Counted from the stretch's first letter, positions 1 through 9,456 are shown. The stretch is 64,000 nt of DNA from Mycolicibacterium rhodesiae JS60 (GCA_000230935.2 AGIQ01000002.1:1674001-1738000), one strand, 5' to 3'. Program-made: numbers and translations. The notes: generated from the letters alone by a model not told the origin.

Positions 1-698
1 GTGCCGTGCATCACGCCCAGCACCGAAAGGCGTTCGGCGCCTATCTGATCGACCAGCCGCTGATGCGCAACGTGCTGGCCGACCTCGCCGTCGAAGCCGA
101 AGCCGCCACCATCATCGCGATGCGGATGGCCGGGGCCACCGACGCCGCCGTCCGCGGTGACGAACGGGAGACACTGCTGCGCCGCATCGGCCTGGCCGCG
201 GCCAAGTACTGGGTGTGCAAGCGGGCCACTCCGCACGCCGGTGAGGCGATGGAATGCCTGGGCGGCAACGGCTATGCCGAGGAATCCGGCATGCCACGGC
301 TCTACCGCGAGGCGCCGCTGATGGGGATCTGGGAAGGGTCGGGCAACGTCAGTGCACTGGACACGTTGCGCGCCATGGCAACCCGTCCCGAATGCGTCGA
401 CGTCCTGTTCGACGAACTCGCCACCAGCGCGGGCCAGGACGTCCGGCTGGACACCCACGTCGCCGAATTGCGGGCCGAGTTGGGCAACTTCGACGCGATC
501 GAATACCGGGCGCGCAAGATCACCGAAGACATCGCGCTGGCGCTGCAGGGTTCGCTGCTGGTCCGTCACGGCCATCCCGCGGTCGCCGAAGCGTTCCTGG
601 CCACCCGGATGGGCGGCAACTGGGGCGGCGCGTTCGGAACGCTGCCCGACGGACTCGACTTGGCGCCGATCCTCGAGCGCTGCCTGGTGAAGGGATGA
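1..698 (+). CDS. fadE8: Acyl-CoA dehydrogenase (FadE8/AidB-like), C-terminal part, cut by the window edge
   Basis: The reading frame is open from the left edge, so the true start lies upstream and only about the last 230 residues are visible. The motif GGNGYAEESGMPRLYREAP followed by IWEGSGNV is the hallmark of the AidB-like branch of acyl-CoA dehydrogenases, and an earlier stretch DQPLMRNVLADLAVEAEAAT is also typical. These FAD enzymes desaturate acyl-CoA thioesters, although AidB-like members can have other roles. The stop overlaps the next start as ATGA, giving an operon of dehydrogenase, crotonase, PaaX-type regulator and crotonase. The symbol is by synteny with M. tuberculosis Rv0672-Rv0675 from memory. 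The family is secure; the substrate is unknown. Confidence 0.9.
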   Translation, partial: AVHHAQHRKAFGAYLIDQPLMRNVLADLAVEAEAATIIAMRMAGATDAAVRGDERETLLRRIGLAAAKYWVCKRATPHAGEAMECLGGNGYAEESGMPRLYREAPLMGIWEGSGNVSALDTLRAMATRPECVDVLFDELATSAGQDVRLDTHVAELRAELGNFDAIEYRARKITEDIALALQGSLLVRHGHPAVAEAFLATRMGGNWGGAFGTLPDGLDLAPILERCLVKG

Positions 699-1603
699 CC
701 GAACTCAAGACGATGACCTACGAGGTCACCGACCGAGTCGCCCGCATCACCTTCAACCGCCCCGAGAAGGGCAACGCGATCGTCGCCGACACCCCGCTGG
801 AGTTGGCCGCACTCGTGGAACAGGCCGACCTGGACCCGAATGTGCACGTGATCCTGGTATCCGGACGTGGCGAGGGCTTTTGCGCCGGCTTCGACCTCGG
901 TGCCTACGCCGACGGCTCATCGTCGGCCGGTGGTAGCGACCGCCAGGGAACCGTGCTCGACGGCGAGACGCAGGCGGTCAACCATCGGCCGGATCAGCCG
1001 TGGGATCCGATGATCGATTACCAGATGATGAGCCGGTTCGTGCGTGGCTTCGCCAGCTTGATGCACGCCGACAAGCCGACCGTGGTCAAGATCCACGGCT
1101 ACTGCGTAGCCGGCGGCACCGACATCGCACTGCACGCCGACCAGGTGATAGCCGCGGCTGACGCCAAGATCGGCTATCCGCCGACCCGGGTGTGGGGAGT
1201 GCCCGCCGCCGGTCTGTGGGCGCATCGCCTCGGCGATCAGCGCGCCAAACGCCTTCTGCTGACCGGGGATTGCATCACCGGGGCACAGGCCGCCGAGTGG
1301 GGCCTGGCGATCGAGGCGCCGGAGGCGGCCGATCTCGACGAGCGCACCGAGCGGCTCGTCGAGCGCATCGCGGCGGTGCCGGTGAATCAGTTGATCATGG
1401 TGAAGCTGGCGATGAACGCCGCGCTGTACCAGCAGGGCGTTGCGACCAGCCGGATGGTCAGCACGGTGTTCGACGGTATCGCCCGCCACACCCCGGAGGG
1501 GCACGCGTTCGTGGCCGACGCTCGCGCGCAAGGGTTCCGGGAGGCGGTGCGCCACCGCGACGAGCCGTTCGGCGACCACGGGCGTCGCGCGTCGGGGGTG
1601 TGA
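695..1603 (+). CDS. echA4: Enoyl-CoA hydratase/isomerase (crotonase) family protein
   Basis: A 302-residue crotonase-fold protein. The first oxyanion-hole motif CAGFDL is at residues 63-68 and the second, GYCVAGGTDI, at 135-144. The first catalytic Glu of classical hydratases is replaced by Asp (AGGTD), and the region equivalent to the second (PEIxLG in rat enzyme) reads PPTRVWGVP without Glu. It may therefore not be a standard hydratase; crotonases also act as isomerases, thioesterases or C-C hydrolases. ATG 695 overlaps the upstream stop (ATGA), which fixes the start and implies translational coupling. The stop overlaps the GTG of the PaaX-type gene. Symbol assigned by synteny only. Confidence 0.9.
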   Translation: MTELKTMTYEVTDRVARITFNRPEKGNAIVADTPLELAALVEQADLDPNVHVILVSGRGEGFCAGFDLGAYADGSSSAGGSDRQGTVLDGETQAVNHRPDQPWDPMIDYQMMSRFVRGFASLMHADKPTVVKIHGYCVAGGTDIALHADQVIAAADAKIGYPPTRVWGVPAAGLWAHRLGDQRAKRLLLTGDCITGAQAAEWGLAIEAPEAADLDERTERLVERIAAVPVNQLIMVKLAMNAALYQQGVATSRMVSTVFDGIARHTPEGHAFVADARAQGFREAVRHRDEPFGDHGRRASGV

Positions 1604-2340
1604 GCGTGCCGCAATCGCTGTCGAAGATGACCGCCCGGTCGGTAGTGCTCAGCGTCCTGCTCGGCGCCCATCCGGCGTGGGCCACATCGGCGGAATTGTT
1701 GCAACTGACATCGGATTTCGGTATCCGCGAGCAAACCCTGCGAGTGGCGCTGACCAGGATGGTCGCGGCCGGTGACCTGGTGCGCTCCGACGACGGCTAC
1801 CGATTGTCCGACCGGCTGCTGCACCGCCAGCGCCGCCAGGACGATGCGCTCTACCCGCGAACCCACGACTGGGACGGCAGCTGGACCACCTTGGTCATCA
1901 CCGCGGTCGGCATGGACGCGCGCGCTCGGGCGGCGCTGCGAAATACCCTGCAGTCCAAGCGTTTCAGTGAACTCCGGGAAGGCGTCTGGCTGCGCCCGAA
2001 CAATCTCGACGACGAGCTGCCCGCCGAAATCGTCGAGCGGGTCCGGGTGCTGCACTCCCGCGACGACGACCCGGTCGAGTTGACCCGGCGGCTGTGGGAC
2101 CTGCCCGGCTGGGCGGCCATCGGCCATCGGCTGCTGGCTGACATGGCCGCCGCGCGTGACGTTCCGGGCCGATTTCGTGCGGCCGCAGGCATTGTGCGGC
2201 ATCTGCTCACCGACCCGGTCCTGCCGAACGAGATGCTGCCCGCGCACTGGCCGGGTGTCGAACTTCGCACGACCTACACAGACTTCGCCGCCGAACTGGG
2301 TGCGCGGCGAGACGAGGGACGACTGGTGGAGGCGAAATGA
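1600..2340 (+). CDS. PaaX-family transcriptional regulator
   Basis: About 246 residues with an N-terminal winged helix-turn-helix (roughly residues 12-72, from SVVLSVLLGAHPAW to DGYRLSDRL) and a PaaX-type central and C-terminal region (TLVITAVGMDARARAALRN; LPGWAAIGHRLLADM). PaaX is a GntR-like repressor that releases DNA on binding phenylacetyl-CoA. This homologue sits inside an operon of acyl-CoA enzymes, so a CoA-thioester effector is a reasonable inference, but the effector itself is unknown. The start is GTG 1600, overlapping the crotonase stop as GTGA; GTG 1606 is an alternative. The end overlaps the next ATG. It is the likely local regulator of this operon. Confidence 0.85.
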   Translation: MSVPQSLSKMTARSVVLSVLLGAHPAWATSAELLQLTSDFGIREQTLRVALTRMVAAGDLVRSDDGYRLSDRLLHRQRRQDDALYPRTHDWDGSWTTLVITAVGMDARARAALRNTLQSKRFSELREGVWLRPNNLDDELPAEIVERVRVLHSRDDDPVELTRRLWDLPGWAAIGHRLLADMAAARDVPGRFRAAAGIVRHLLTDPVLPNEMLPAHWPGVELRTTYTDFAAELGARRDEGRLVEAK

Positions 2341-3167
2341 GCGATCCGGAGGGCAGGAGCGGAGCGACCCGGGAGAGGGAATCAGTACGCATCGAGAAAA
2401 ACGGGCCTGTCACGACGGTGATCCTCGACCGCCCACCGGCGCGCAATGCTGTCGACGGCCCGACGGCGATGGCCTTGTTCAACGCTTTCGAGGAGTTCGA
2501 CAACGACGAGTCGGCCTCGGTCGCCGTGCTCTGGGGCGATAACGGAACCTTCTGTGCCGGAGCCGATCTCAAGGCCATCGGCACGCCTGATACCAATCCC
2601 CTTCATCGACCACGGACAGGCTCCGATGTCGCCGGCCCAGCGGCTCCGGGCCCCATGGGGCCCAGCCGGATGGTGTTGTCCAAGCCCGTCATTGCCGCGG
2701 TCAGCGGTTATGCGGTGGCCGGTGGCCTCGAACTGGCGCTGTGGTGTGACCTGCGGGTCGCCGAAGAAGACGCGGTGTTCGGGGTGTTCTGCCGGCGGTG
2801 GGGGGTGCCCCTGATCGACGGCGGCACCGTCCGGCTGCCCCGGCTCATCGGACACAGTCGGGCGATGGACATGATCCTGACCGGCCGCGCCGTCGAGGCC
2901 GACGAGGCGCTCGCCATCGGCCTGGCCAACCGGGTGGTACCCACGGGCCAGGCCCGTCAGGCCGCCGAAGAACTGGCGGCCGAACTCGCCCGACTGCCGC
3001 AGTTGTGTCTGCGCTCGGACCGGACGTCGATGCTCAACCAATGGGGGCAGTCCGAAGCCGAGGCCATGGACTTCGAATTCGCCAGCCTCTCGAAGGTGGC
3101 CGTCGAATCTCTCGCCGGTGCACAGCGATTCGCTCAGGGCGCCGGCCGGCACGGCAGCAAGGCTTAG
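2337..3167 (+). CDS. echA5: Enoyl-CoA hydratase/isomerase family protein
   Basis: A 276-residue crotonase. CAGADL at residues 73-78 and GYAVAGGLELA at 124-134 form the oxyanion hole, and Glu132 matches the first catalytic Glu of hydratases. The second Glu position lies in FCRRWGVP and is not Glu, so activity may differ from a plain hydratase. The core fold begins only around residue 17 (VRIEKNGPVTTVIL). The preceding codons are encoded by a 30-bp dispersed repeat (2345-2374), so the N-terminus is probably a recent add-on. ATG 2337 overlaps the regulator stop. The 3' end overlaps the convergent DUF3060 gene by 4 nt. Symbol by synteny only. Confidence 0.9.
   Translation: MSDPEGRSGATRERESVRIEKNGPVTTVILDRPPARNAVDGPTAMALFNAFEEFDNDESASVAVLWGDNGTFCAGADLKAIGTPDTNPLHRPRTGSDVAGPAAPGPMGPSRMVLSKPVIAAVSGYAVAGGLELALWCDLRVAEEDAVFGVFCRRWGVPLIDGGTVRLPRLIGHSRAMDMILTGRAVEADEALAIGLANRVVPTGQARQAAEELAAELARLPQLCLRSDRTSMLNQWGQSEAEAMDFEFASLSKVAVESLAGAQRFAQGAGRHGSKA
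2345..2374 (-). repeat. 30-bp dispersed repeat, copy 1 (inside echA5 start region)
   Basis: On the minus strand this reads TCCCGGGTCGCT, then CCGCTCCTGCCC, then TCCGGA. It matches the copy at 54559-54588 at 28 of 30 positions and is also related to the copy at 59402-59431. Here it supplies codons 3-13 of the crotonase gene. I see no transposase or target-site duplication nearby. Confidence 0.75.
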
Positions 3168-3562
3168 GCCTTGTTGAGGGTGTTCCCCGAGCCGAGGTTG
3201 TTGACCTTCGGCTCGCCCTTGTAGGTGACGGTGTTGTTGAGGCCGACGACGGAGAGTTCTTTGTCGATCTTGTCGAAGGTGATCTTGTTGTCCGCACCGC
3301 CGATGTTCACCGACGCGCAGGAGCCCTTCACCGTCAAGGTGTTGTTCGAACCGCCCACGTTGAGCGACTTGCCGTCGGCGCAGTCGATCTCGGCGGTGGT
3401 GCCGAACGAGCCGTAGTTGATGGTGTTGCCCACTTCCACTTGAGCGCCCGACTTTCCGGCCGTGGCCGTCGGGGACTCGGTGTCCTTACTGGTGGATCCG
3501 CAGCCTGCCAGGGCGATGACGGCGAGCATGCCGATCCCGGCGATCAGGGTGGGGGAGTGCAT
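3164..3562 (-). CDS. DUF3060-type secreted lipoprotein
   Basis: 132 residues from ATG 3562. The signal peptide carries a lipobox IALAGC, predicting acylation at Cys and export to the outer face of the membrane. After a short Thr/Ser-rich linker the protein repeats the pattern NxxNYG, GGSNNTLTVKG, GGADNKITFDK, GLNNTVTYKG. This Asn/Gly ladder is typical of DUF3060 and suggests a small beta-solenoid. ATG 3571 is also in frame, but the AAGG ribosome-binding site at 3572-3575 abuts it and is 9 nt from ATG 3562, so the latter is preferred. The function of the family is unknown. The stop overlaps the convergent crotonase stop by 4 nt. Confidence 0.85.
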   Translation of the reverse strand: MHSPTLIAGIGMLAVIALAGCGSTSKDTESPTATAGKSGAQVEVGNTINYGSFGTTAEIDCADGKSLNVGGSNNTLTVKGSCASVNIGGADNKITFDKIDKELSVVGLNNTVTYKGEPKVNNLGSGNTLNKA

Positions 3563-3691
3563 CACATACATCCTTCGAGGTCCCGCGCCGGACGCGATCG
3601 ATCCGGTTCGTTGACGACGTTATCCGCGATCACCGTGTTCGACGACCCTTGAGTGGTCCCCAGCGCACCGACGGCCCCTCTAATTTCCACC

Positions 3692-3705
3692 CCAACCCGA
3701 GTTGG
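3692..3705. promoter_or_regulatory. Inverted repeat in the lipoprotein/TetR divergent region
   Basis: CCAAC-CCGA-GTTGG is a perfect 5-bp inverted repeat in the 208-nt gap between the divergent lipoprotein and TetR genes. A second small one, AACT-AG-AGTT, lies at 3730-3739. Either could be the TetR operator. Both are short, so this is a weak call. Confidence 0.3.
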
Positions 3706-3770
3706 AGCCTACGTCCCTGCCGGTCGGTCAACTAGAGTTCCTCGTCGATCCACCATTGAAGGGCCTCGTC

Positions 3771-4409
3771 ATGACATCTTCGCCGGAATCGGACTCCGCG
3801 GGCGGTCGGCCGCGCTCCGGCAACCGGGCGTCGGCGAGGTCCGCGAAACTCAGCCGTGAGGTCATCGTCAATGCGGCGCTGACCTTCCTGGACCGCGAGG
3901 GGTGGGACGGACTGACGATCAATGCCCTGGCCACCCAGCTGGGCACCAAGGGGCCGTCGCTCTACAACCACGTGCACAGCTTGGAAGACCTGCGCCGGAC
4001 CGTCCGCATGCACGTCATCGACGACATCCTGCGGATGCTGTCCGCCGCCGGGCAGGGCCGCACCCGCGACGACGCGGTGACGGCGATGGCCAGCGCGTAC
4101 CGCAGCTACGCCCATCACCATCCCGGCCGCTACTCGGCCTTCACCCGGATGCCCCTGGATGGTGACGATCCCGAGTTCACCGCCGCCTCGCACGCCGCCG
4201 CGGCGCCGGTCATCGAGGTGCTGGCCTCCTACGGCCTGGACGGTGACGACGCCTTCTATGCCTCGCTGGAGTTCTGGGCGGCAATACACGGGTTCGTCCT
4301 GCTGGAGATGACCGGTGTCATGGACATGGTCGACACCGACGCCGTGTTCTCCGATATGGTGCTGCGGCTGGCCGCCGGTATGGCCCGCCGCAGCGATACA
4401 CCCGGCTGA
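3771..4409 (+). CDS. TetR/AcrR transcriptional regulator with WHG-type C-terminal domain
   Basis: 212 residues from ATG 3771, preceded by GAAGGG about 7 nt upstream; the frame stays open to 3702 but has no better start. The N-terminal helix-turn-helix covers roughly residues 27-70 (LSREVIVNAALTFLDREGW; LATQLGTKGPSLYNHV). The following YNHVHSLEDLRRTVRMH and later SLEFWAAIHGFVLLEM fit the WHG C-terminal class, in which a ligand releases the dimer from DNA. It lies directly upstream of the str operon, the position of Rv0681 in M. tuberculosis (from memory). It is unlikely to control the ribosomal genes, which have their own promoter; the divergent lipoprotein or the gene itself is a more natural target. 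Confidence 0.85.
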   Translation: MTSSPESDSAGGRPRSGNRASARSAKLSREVIVNAALTFLDREGWDGLTINALATQLGTKGPSLYNHVHSLEDLRRTVRMHVIDDILRMLSAAGQGRTRDDAVTAMASAYRSYAHHHPGRYSAFTRMPLDGDDPEFTAASHAAAAPVIEVLASYGLDGDDAFYASLEFWAAIHGFVLLEMTGVMDMVDTDAVFSDMVLRLAAGMARRSDTPG

Positions 4410-4731
4410 GGCCGCAGTCGAGTACCCCGATAACCGGGCTGCGCAGAACCGACGCCGACATTCACGCGTTGACCTGCAGTAAGGCGTCGTACACCGAGTT
4501 TGGAGGGGCGTGCCGCGCCTGGTATCGTAGAAGCTCGTGCCTGGCCAATAGGGGCGCAAGCAGGAACGCATGCGCGCACGCCGGGTCAATTCGCATGTCC
4601 AGTATGCATCGGATTTTGCCGGTGCGCGCAGTGTGTGCGACACGCCCGGCAGCGGGGTACGCGGCGGGGCTAAAACAGCAGTACAGAGACTTGAGAACCG
4701 CCGAAAGACGAACGAGAGAAGAAAGCCGGTA
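4410..4731 (+). other. Intergenic region and 5' leader of the str operon
   Basis: 322 nt without a gene. It holds the predicted rpsL promoter at 4500-4528 and about 195 nt of untranslated leader. The leader ends in a purine-rich stretch (GAGAGAAGAAAGCC) that supplies the ribosome-binding site. I see no strong hairpin in it. Confidence 0.6.
4500..4528 (+). promoter_or_regulatory. Predicted SigA-type promoter of the str operon
   Basis: The -35 box TTGGAG (4500-4505) is separated by 17 nt from the -10 box TATCGT (4523-4528). A TG dinucleotide at 4520-4521 makes an extended -10. Transcription would start near 4535. The same -35 hexamer and spacing occur ahead of rplN at 48.9 kb. Confidence 0.55.
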
Positions 4732-5106
4732 ATGCCAACCATTCAGCAGCTGGTCCGCAAGGGTCGCACCGACAAGGTCGCGAAGGTGAAGACCGCGGCC
4801 CTCAAGGGCAGCCCGCAGCGCCGAGGCGTGTGCACCCGCGTGTACACGACCACCCCGAAGAAGCCGAACTCGGCACTTCGCAAGGTCGCGCGCGTGAAGC
4901 TGACATCCGGCGTGGAAGTCACCGCCTACATCCCCGGTGAGGGGCACAACCTGCAGGAGCACTCGATGGTGCTGGTGCGCGGTGGTCGGGTTAAGGACCT
5001 CCCGGGTGTGCGCTACAAGATCATCCGTGGCTCGCTGGACACCCAGGGCGTCAAGAACCGCAAGCAGGCCCGCAGCCGTTACGGCGCGAAGAAGGAGAAG
5101 AGCTGA
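4732..5106 (+). CDS. rpsL: 30S ribosomal protein S12
   Basis: 124 residues, the usual actinobacterial length, with the conserved TTTPKKPNSALRKVARVKLT and GGRVKDLPGVRYKIIRG blocks. S12 sits at the decoding centre and takes part in tRNA selection. Lys43 and Lys88 are both present; substitutions at these residues are the classical streptomycin-resistance changes in mycobacteria, so this allele is predicted to be sensitive as far as rpsL is concerned. It is the first gene of the str operon. The TGA overlaps the next ATG by one nucleotide (TGATG), so rpsG is translationally coupled. Confidence 0.99.
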   Translation: MPTIQQLVRKGRTDKVAKVKTAALKGSPQRRGVCTRVYTTTPKKPNSALRKVARVKLTSGVEVTAYIPGEGHNLQEHSMVLVRGGRVKDLPGVRYKIIRGSLDTQGVKNRKQARSRYGAKKEKS

Positions 5107-5576
5107 TGCCGCGCAAGGGTCCCGCTCCCAAGCGTCCTCTCGTCAACGATCCGGTCTACGGGTCGCAGCTGGTCACCCAACTGGTCAACAAAGTGCTGCT
5201 GGACGGGAAGAAATCGCTGGCGGAACGCATTGTTTACGGTGCGCTCGAACAGGCTCGCGACAAGACCGGCACCGATCCGGTCGTCACCCTGAAGCGCGCT
5301 CTCGACAACGTCAAGCCCGCCCTGGAGGTGCGCAGCCGTCGTGTCGGTGGCGCCACCTATCAGGTGCCCGTCGAGGTGCGCCCCGATCGCTCGACCACGC
5401 TGGCCCTGCGCTGGCTGGTCAGCTTCTCCAAGGCGCGCCGCGAGAAGACCATGATCGAACGCCTGGCCAACGAGATCCTCGACGCCAGCAATGGCCTGGG
5501 TGCTGCCGTCAAGCGACGTGAAGACACCCACAAGATGGCCGAGGCGAACCGGGCCTTCGCGCACTACCGCTGGTGA
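5106..5576 (+). CDS. rpsG: 30S ribosomal protein S7
   Basis: 156 residues, full length, beginning MPRKGPAPKRPLVNDPVYG, with the family core SLAERIVYGALEQARDKTG and the C-terminal TMIERLANEILDASNG and HKMAEANRAFAHYRW. S7 nucleates assembly of the 30S head and lines the E site. In E. coli S7 is also the translational repressor of the str operon; whether that holds here cannot be told from sequence. It starts within the rpsL stop codon. A 93-nt gap follows before fusA. Confidence 0.99.
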   Translation: MPRKGPAPKRPLVNDPVYGSQLVTQLVNKVLLDGKKSLAERIVYGALEQARDKTGTDPVVTLKRALDNVKPALEVRSRRVGGATYQVPVEVRPDRSTTLALRWLVSFSKARREKTMIERLANEILDASNGLGAAVKRREDTHKMAEANRAFAHYRW

Positions 5577-5669
5577 TTGCAAGCGCCGGCAGCCTGCGAA
5601 GGGGCATGTTGCGGACGCTCGGCGCACCGAATACACCGAACTGAGAACCGAAAGAGTGGGAATTTAGCC

Positions 5670-7772
5670 GTGGCACAGGACGTGCTGACCGACCTGAACA
5701 AGGTCCGCAACATCGGCATCATGGCGCACATCGATGCCGGCAAGACGACGACGACCGAGCGCATCCTCTTCTACACCGGTATCTCCTACAAGATCGGTGA
5801 GGTGCACGACGGTGCCGCCACGATGGACTGGATGGAGCAGGAGCAGGAGCGGGGTATCACCATCACCTCGGCCGCTACCACCTGCTTTTGGAACGACAAC
5901 CAGATCAACATCATCGACACCCCAGGCCACGTCGACTTCACCGTCGAGGTGGAGCGTTCGCTGCGCGTGCTCGACGGTGCCGTAGCCGTCTTCGACGGCA
6001 AGGAAGGTGTCGAGCCGCAGTCCGAGCAGGTCTGGCGGCAGGCCGACAAGTACGACGTACCGCGCATCTGCTTCGTCAACAAGATGGACAAGCTGGGTGC
6101 CGACTTCTACTTCTCGGTGCAGACCATGAAGGACCGTCTCGGCGCGAACGTGGTCCCGATCCAGTTGCCGATCGGCTCCGAAGGTGACTTCGAGGGCGTC
6201 GTCGACCTGGTCGAGATGAAGGCCAAGGTGTGGCGCGGCGAGACGAAGCTCGGGGAGAAGTACGACGTCGTCGACATCCCGGCCGATCTGCAGGAGAAGG
6301 CCGAGGAGTATCGCACCGCGATGATCGAGGCCATCGCCGAAACCGATGACGACCTCATGGAGAAGTACCTGGGCGGCGAAGAGCTGACCGTCGAGGAGAT
6401 CAAGGCCGGTCTGCGCAAGCTGACGGTCACCAGCGCCGGCTACCCGGTGCTGTGTGGTTCGGCGTTCAAGAACAAGGGCGTTCAGCCCATGCTCGACGCG
6501 GTCATCGACTACCTCCCCACCCCGCTGGACGTCGCGGCCGCCGAAGGCCACGTCCCGGGCAAGGAAGACGAGATCATCTCGCGCAAGCCGTCGGCCGACG
6601 AGCCGTTCGCCGGACTGGCCTTCAAGGTCGCCACGCACCCGTTCTTCGGCAAGCTCACCTACGTCCGGGTGTACTCGGGCAAGGTCGACTCCGGTGCGCA
6701 GGTCATCAACTCGACCAAGGGCAAGAAGGAGCGGCTGGGCAAGCTGTTCCAGATGCACTCCAACAAGGAGAACCCGGTCGAGTCGGCGTCCGCAGGCCAC
6801 ATCTACGCGGTGATCGGCCTCAAGGACACCACCACCGGTGACACCTTGAGCGATCCGAATCACCAGATCGTTCTCGAGTCGATGACGTTCCCCGATCCGG
6901 TTATCGAGGTCGCCATCGAGCCCAAAACCAAGAGCGACCAGGAGAAGCTGAGCCTCTCGATCCAGAAGCTCGCCGAAGAGGATCCAACCTTCAAGGTGCA
7001 CCTGGATCAGGAGACCGGCCAGACCGTCATCGGCGGTATGGGCGAGCTGCATCTGGACATCCTGGTGGACCGCATGCGTCGTGAGTTCAAGGTCGAGGCC
7101 AACGTCGGCAAGCCGCAGGTGGCTTACAAGGAGACCATCAAGCGGCCCGCCACCAACGTCGAGTTCACGCACAAGAAGCAGACCGGCGGTTCGGGCCAGT
7201 TCGCGAAGGTCCTCATCAACCTCGAGCCGTTCGTCGGCGAGGACGGTGCAACCTACGAGTTCGAGAACAAGGTCACCGGTGGCCGCATCCCGCGTGAGTA
7301 CATCCCGTCGGTGGACGCCGGTGCCCAAGACGCCATGCAGTACGGCGTGCTGGCCGGCTACCCGCTGGTGAACGTGAAGGTCGTGCTCCTCGACGGCGCC
7401 TACCACGACGTCGACTCGTCGGAAATGGCCTTCAAGATCGCCGGCTCCCAGGTGCTGAAGAAGGCTGCCGCGATGGCGCAGCCCGTCATCCTGGAACCGA
7501 TCATGGCCGTCGAGGTCACCACACCCGAGGACTACATGGGTGACGTGATCGGCGACCTGAACTCCCGCCGTGGTCAGATCCAGGCCATGGAGGAGCGCAG
7601 CGGTGCGCGCGTCGTCAAGGCGCAGGTTCCGCTGTCGGAGATGTTCGGCTACGTCGGCGACCTTCGGTCGAAGACGCAGGGCCGGGCTAACTACTCCATG
7701 GTGTTCGACTCGTATGCCGAAGTTCCGGCGAACGTGTCGAAGGAGATCATCGCGAAGGCGACGGGTCAGTAA
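5670..7772 (+). CDS. fusA: Elongation factor G
   Basis: 700 residues from GTG 5670 (AQDVLTDLNKVRNIGIMAHIDAGKTTTTERI). The GTPase motifs are intact: AHIDAGKTT (G1), RGITITSA (G2), DTPGHVDF (G3), NKMDKLGAD (G4). Domains II-V follow with expected length. EF-G drives translocation and, together with RRF, ribosome recycling. The open frame continues upstream to 5577 inside the rpsG-fusA gap. GTG 5670 gives the canonical N-terminus and is preceded by purine-rich GAAAGAGTGGGAA. This is the str-operon copy (fusA1 in M. tuberculosis nomenclature). Confidence 0.98.
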   Translation: MAQDVLTDLNKVRNIGIMAHIDAGKTTTTERILFYTGISYKIGEVHDGAATMDWMEQEQERGITITSAATTCFWNDNQINIIDTPGHVDFTVEVERSLRVLDGAVAVFDGKEGVEPQSEQVWRQADKYDVPRICFVNKMDKLGADFYFSVQTMKDRLGANVVPIQLPIGSEGDFEGVVDLVEMKAKVWRGETKLGEKYDVVDIPADLQEKAEEYRTAMIEAIAETDDDLMEKYLGGEELTVEEIKAGLRKLTVTSAGYPVLCGSAFKNKGVQPMLDAVIDYLPTPLDVAAAEGHVPGKEDEIISRKPSADEPFAGLAFKVATHPFFGKLTYVRVYSGKVDSGAQVINSTKGKKERLGKLFQMHSNKENPVESASAGHIYAVIGLKDTTTGDTLSDPNHQIVLESMTFPDPVIEVAIEPKTKSDQEKLSLSIQKLAEEDPTFKVHLDQETGQTVIGGMGELHLDILVDRMRREFKVEANVGKPQVAYKETIKRPATNVEFTHKKQTGGSGQFAKVLINLEPFVGEDGATYEFENKVTGGRIPREYIPSVDAGAQDAMQYGVLAGYPLVNVKVVLLDGAYHDVDSSEMAFKIAGSQVLKKAAAMAQPVILEPIMAVEVTTPEDYMGDVIGDLNSRRGQIQAMEERSGARVVKAQVPLSEMFGYVGDLRSKTQGRANYSMVFDSYAEVPANVSKEIIAKATGQ

Positions 7773-7775
7773 ATC

Positions 7776-7798
7776 TGGCCCGCCGGCTTGGCGGACCA
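7776..7798 (+). other. Hairpin in the fusA-tuf spacer
   Basis: CCGCC-GGCTT-GGCGG forms a 5-bp GC stem (7780-7794), and outer bases TGG/CCA (7776-7778 and 7796-7798) can extend it past a C/A mismatch. There is no U-tract, so it is not an obvious terminator. It could stabilise tuf mRNA ends or partially attenuate read-through. Confidence 0.4.
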
Positions 7799-7857
7799 CA
7801 ACTGAAAACATCAACACTGCTTAACCAAAGCAACAACAAGTCCAGGAGGACACAGAA

Positions 7858-9048
<1,191 letters not shown>

Positions 9049-9067
9049 TCTGAACTAGTACCGCGGA

Positions 9068-9105
9068 AGCGGCGCTCACCCTTGCGGTGGGCGCCGCTTT
9101 TCGTT
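9068..9105 (+). terminator. Rho-independent terminator of the str operon
   Basis: AGCGGCGCTCACC (9068-9080) pairs with GGTGGGCGCCGCT (9086-9098), 12 of 13 bases, around the loop CTTGC. A T-rich tail TTTCGTTT follows. It lies just after tuf and within the apparent 5' end of the next open frame, so that gene must start downstream of it. Confidence 0.9.
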
Positions 9106-9156
9106 TCGGTCTTGGATCCCTGGTCCCGGTGCTACGCTTCGGCATCTCACACGGGG

Positions 9157-9456
9157 GTGGGGCAGGTGGACGAGGACGATTTCCAGCCGCGGGCATACCC
9201 GCCGTCGATTCTGCTCGGCGGCGCGGGATTGGTCGTTGTTCTGGCCGGACTCGTCGTATCGGTTCTGATGGTCAGCGCGGCCAGCGTCGGCGCCCCCCGC
9301 CCGTCCCCGGCGGCCCGAATTCCTCCGGCCCCCACCATGACAGCGACGCCGACGGCGATTGCCGGGGATCCGACGCCGCGGAACAACCTCGACGGGTTCG
9401 TTGCCCATCTGACCCCGCAGTTGCCTGCTCTCGACCGCGTGTTGCAGGCGCCCTGA
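9157..9456 (+). CDS. Small single-pass membrane protein, function unknown
   Basis: About 99 residues if GTG 9157 is used, or 96 from GTG 9166. The open frame begins upstream at 9082, but that start lies inside the tuf terminator, so it is rejected. After an acidic N-terminus (VDEDDFQPRAYPP) comes one hydrophobic segment (SILLGGAGLVVVLAGLVVSV), then a Pro/Ala/Thr-rich tail. A TACGCT hexamer at 9133-9138 could be a -10 box giving a nearly leaderless message. I recognise no domain. Coding status is likely from position and composition, not certain. Confidence 0.55.
   Translation: MGQVDEDDFQPRAYPPSILLGGAGLVVVLAGLVVSVLMVSAASVGAPRPSPAARIPPAPTMTATPTAIAGDPTPRNNLDGFVAHLTPQLPALDRVLQAP

Noticed and set aside
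4469..4474. TTGACC as the -35 of the rpsL promoter
   Set aside because: No acceptable -10 is found 16-18 nt downstream; the TTGGAG/TATCGT pair is better.
5664..7817. A 717-codon open frame on the minus strand across fusA
   Set aside because: It mirrors the coding frame of EF-G in high-GC DNA and its translation has no recognisable domain. The plus strand encodes an intact EF-G.
9082..9156. Upstream start for the small membrane protein after tuf
   Set aside because: It falls within the str-operon terminator stem.
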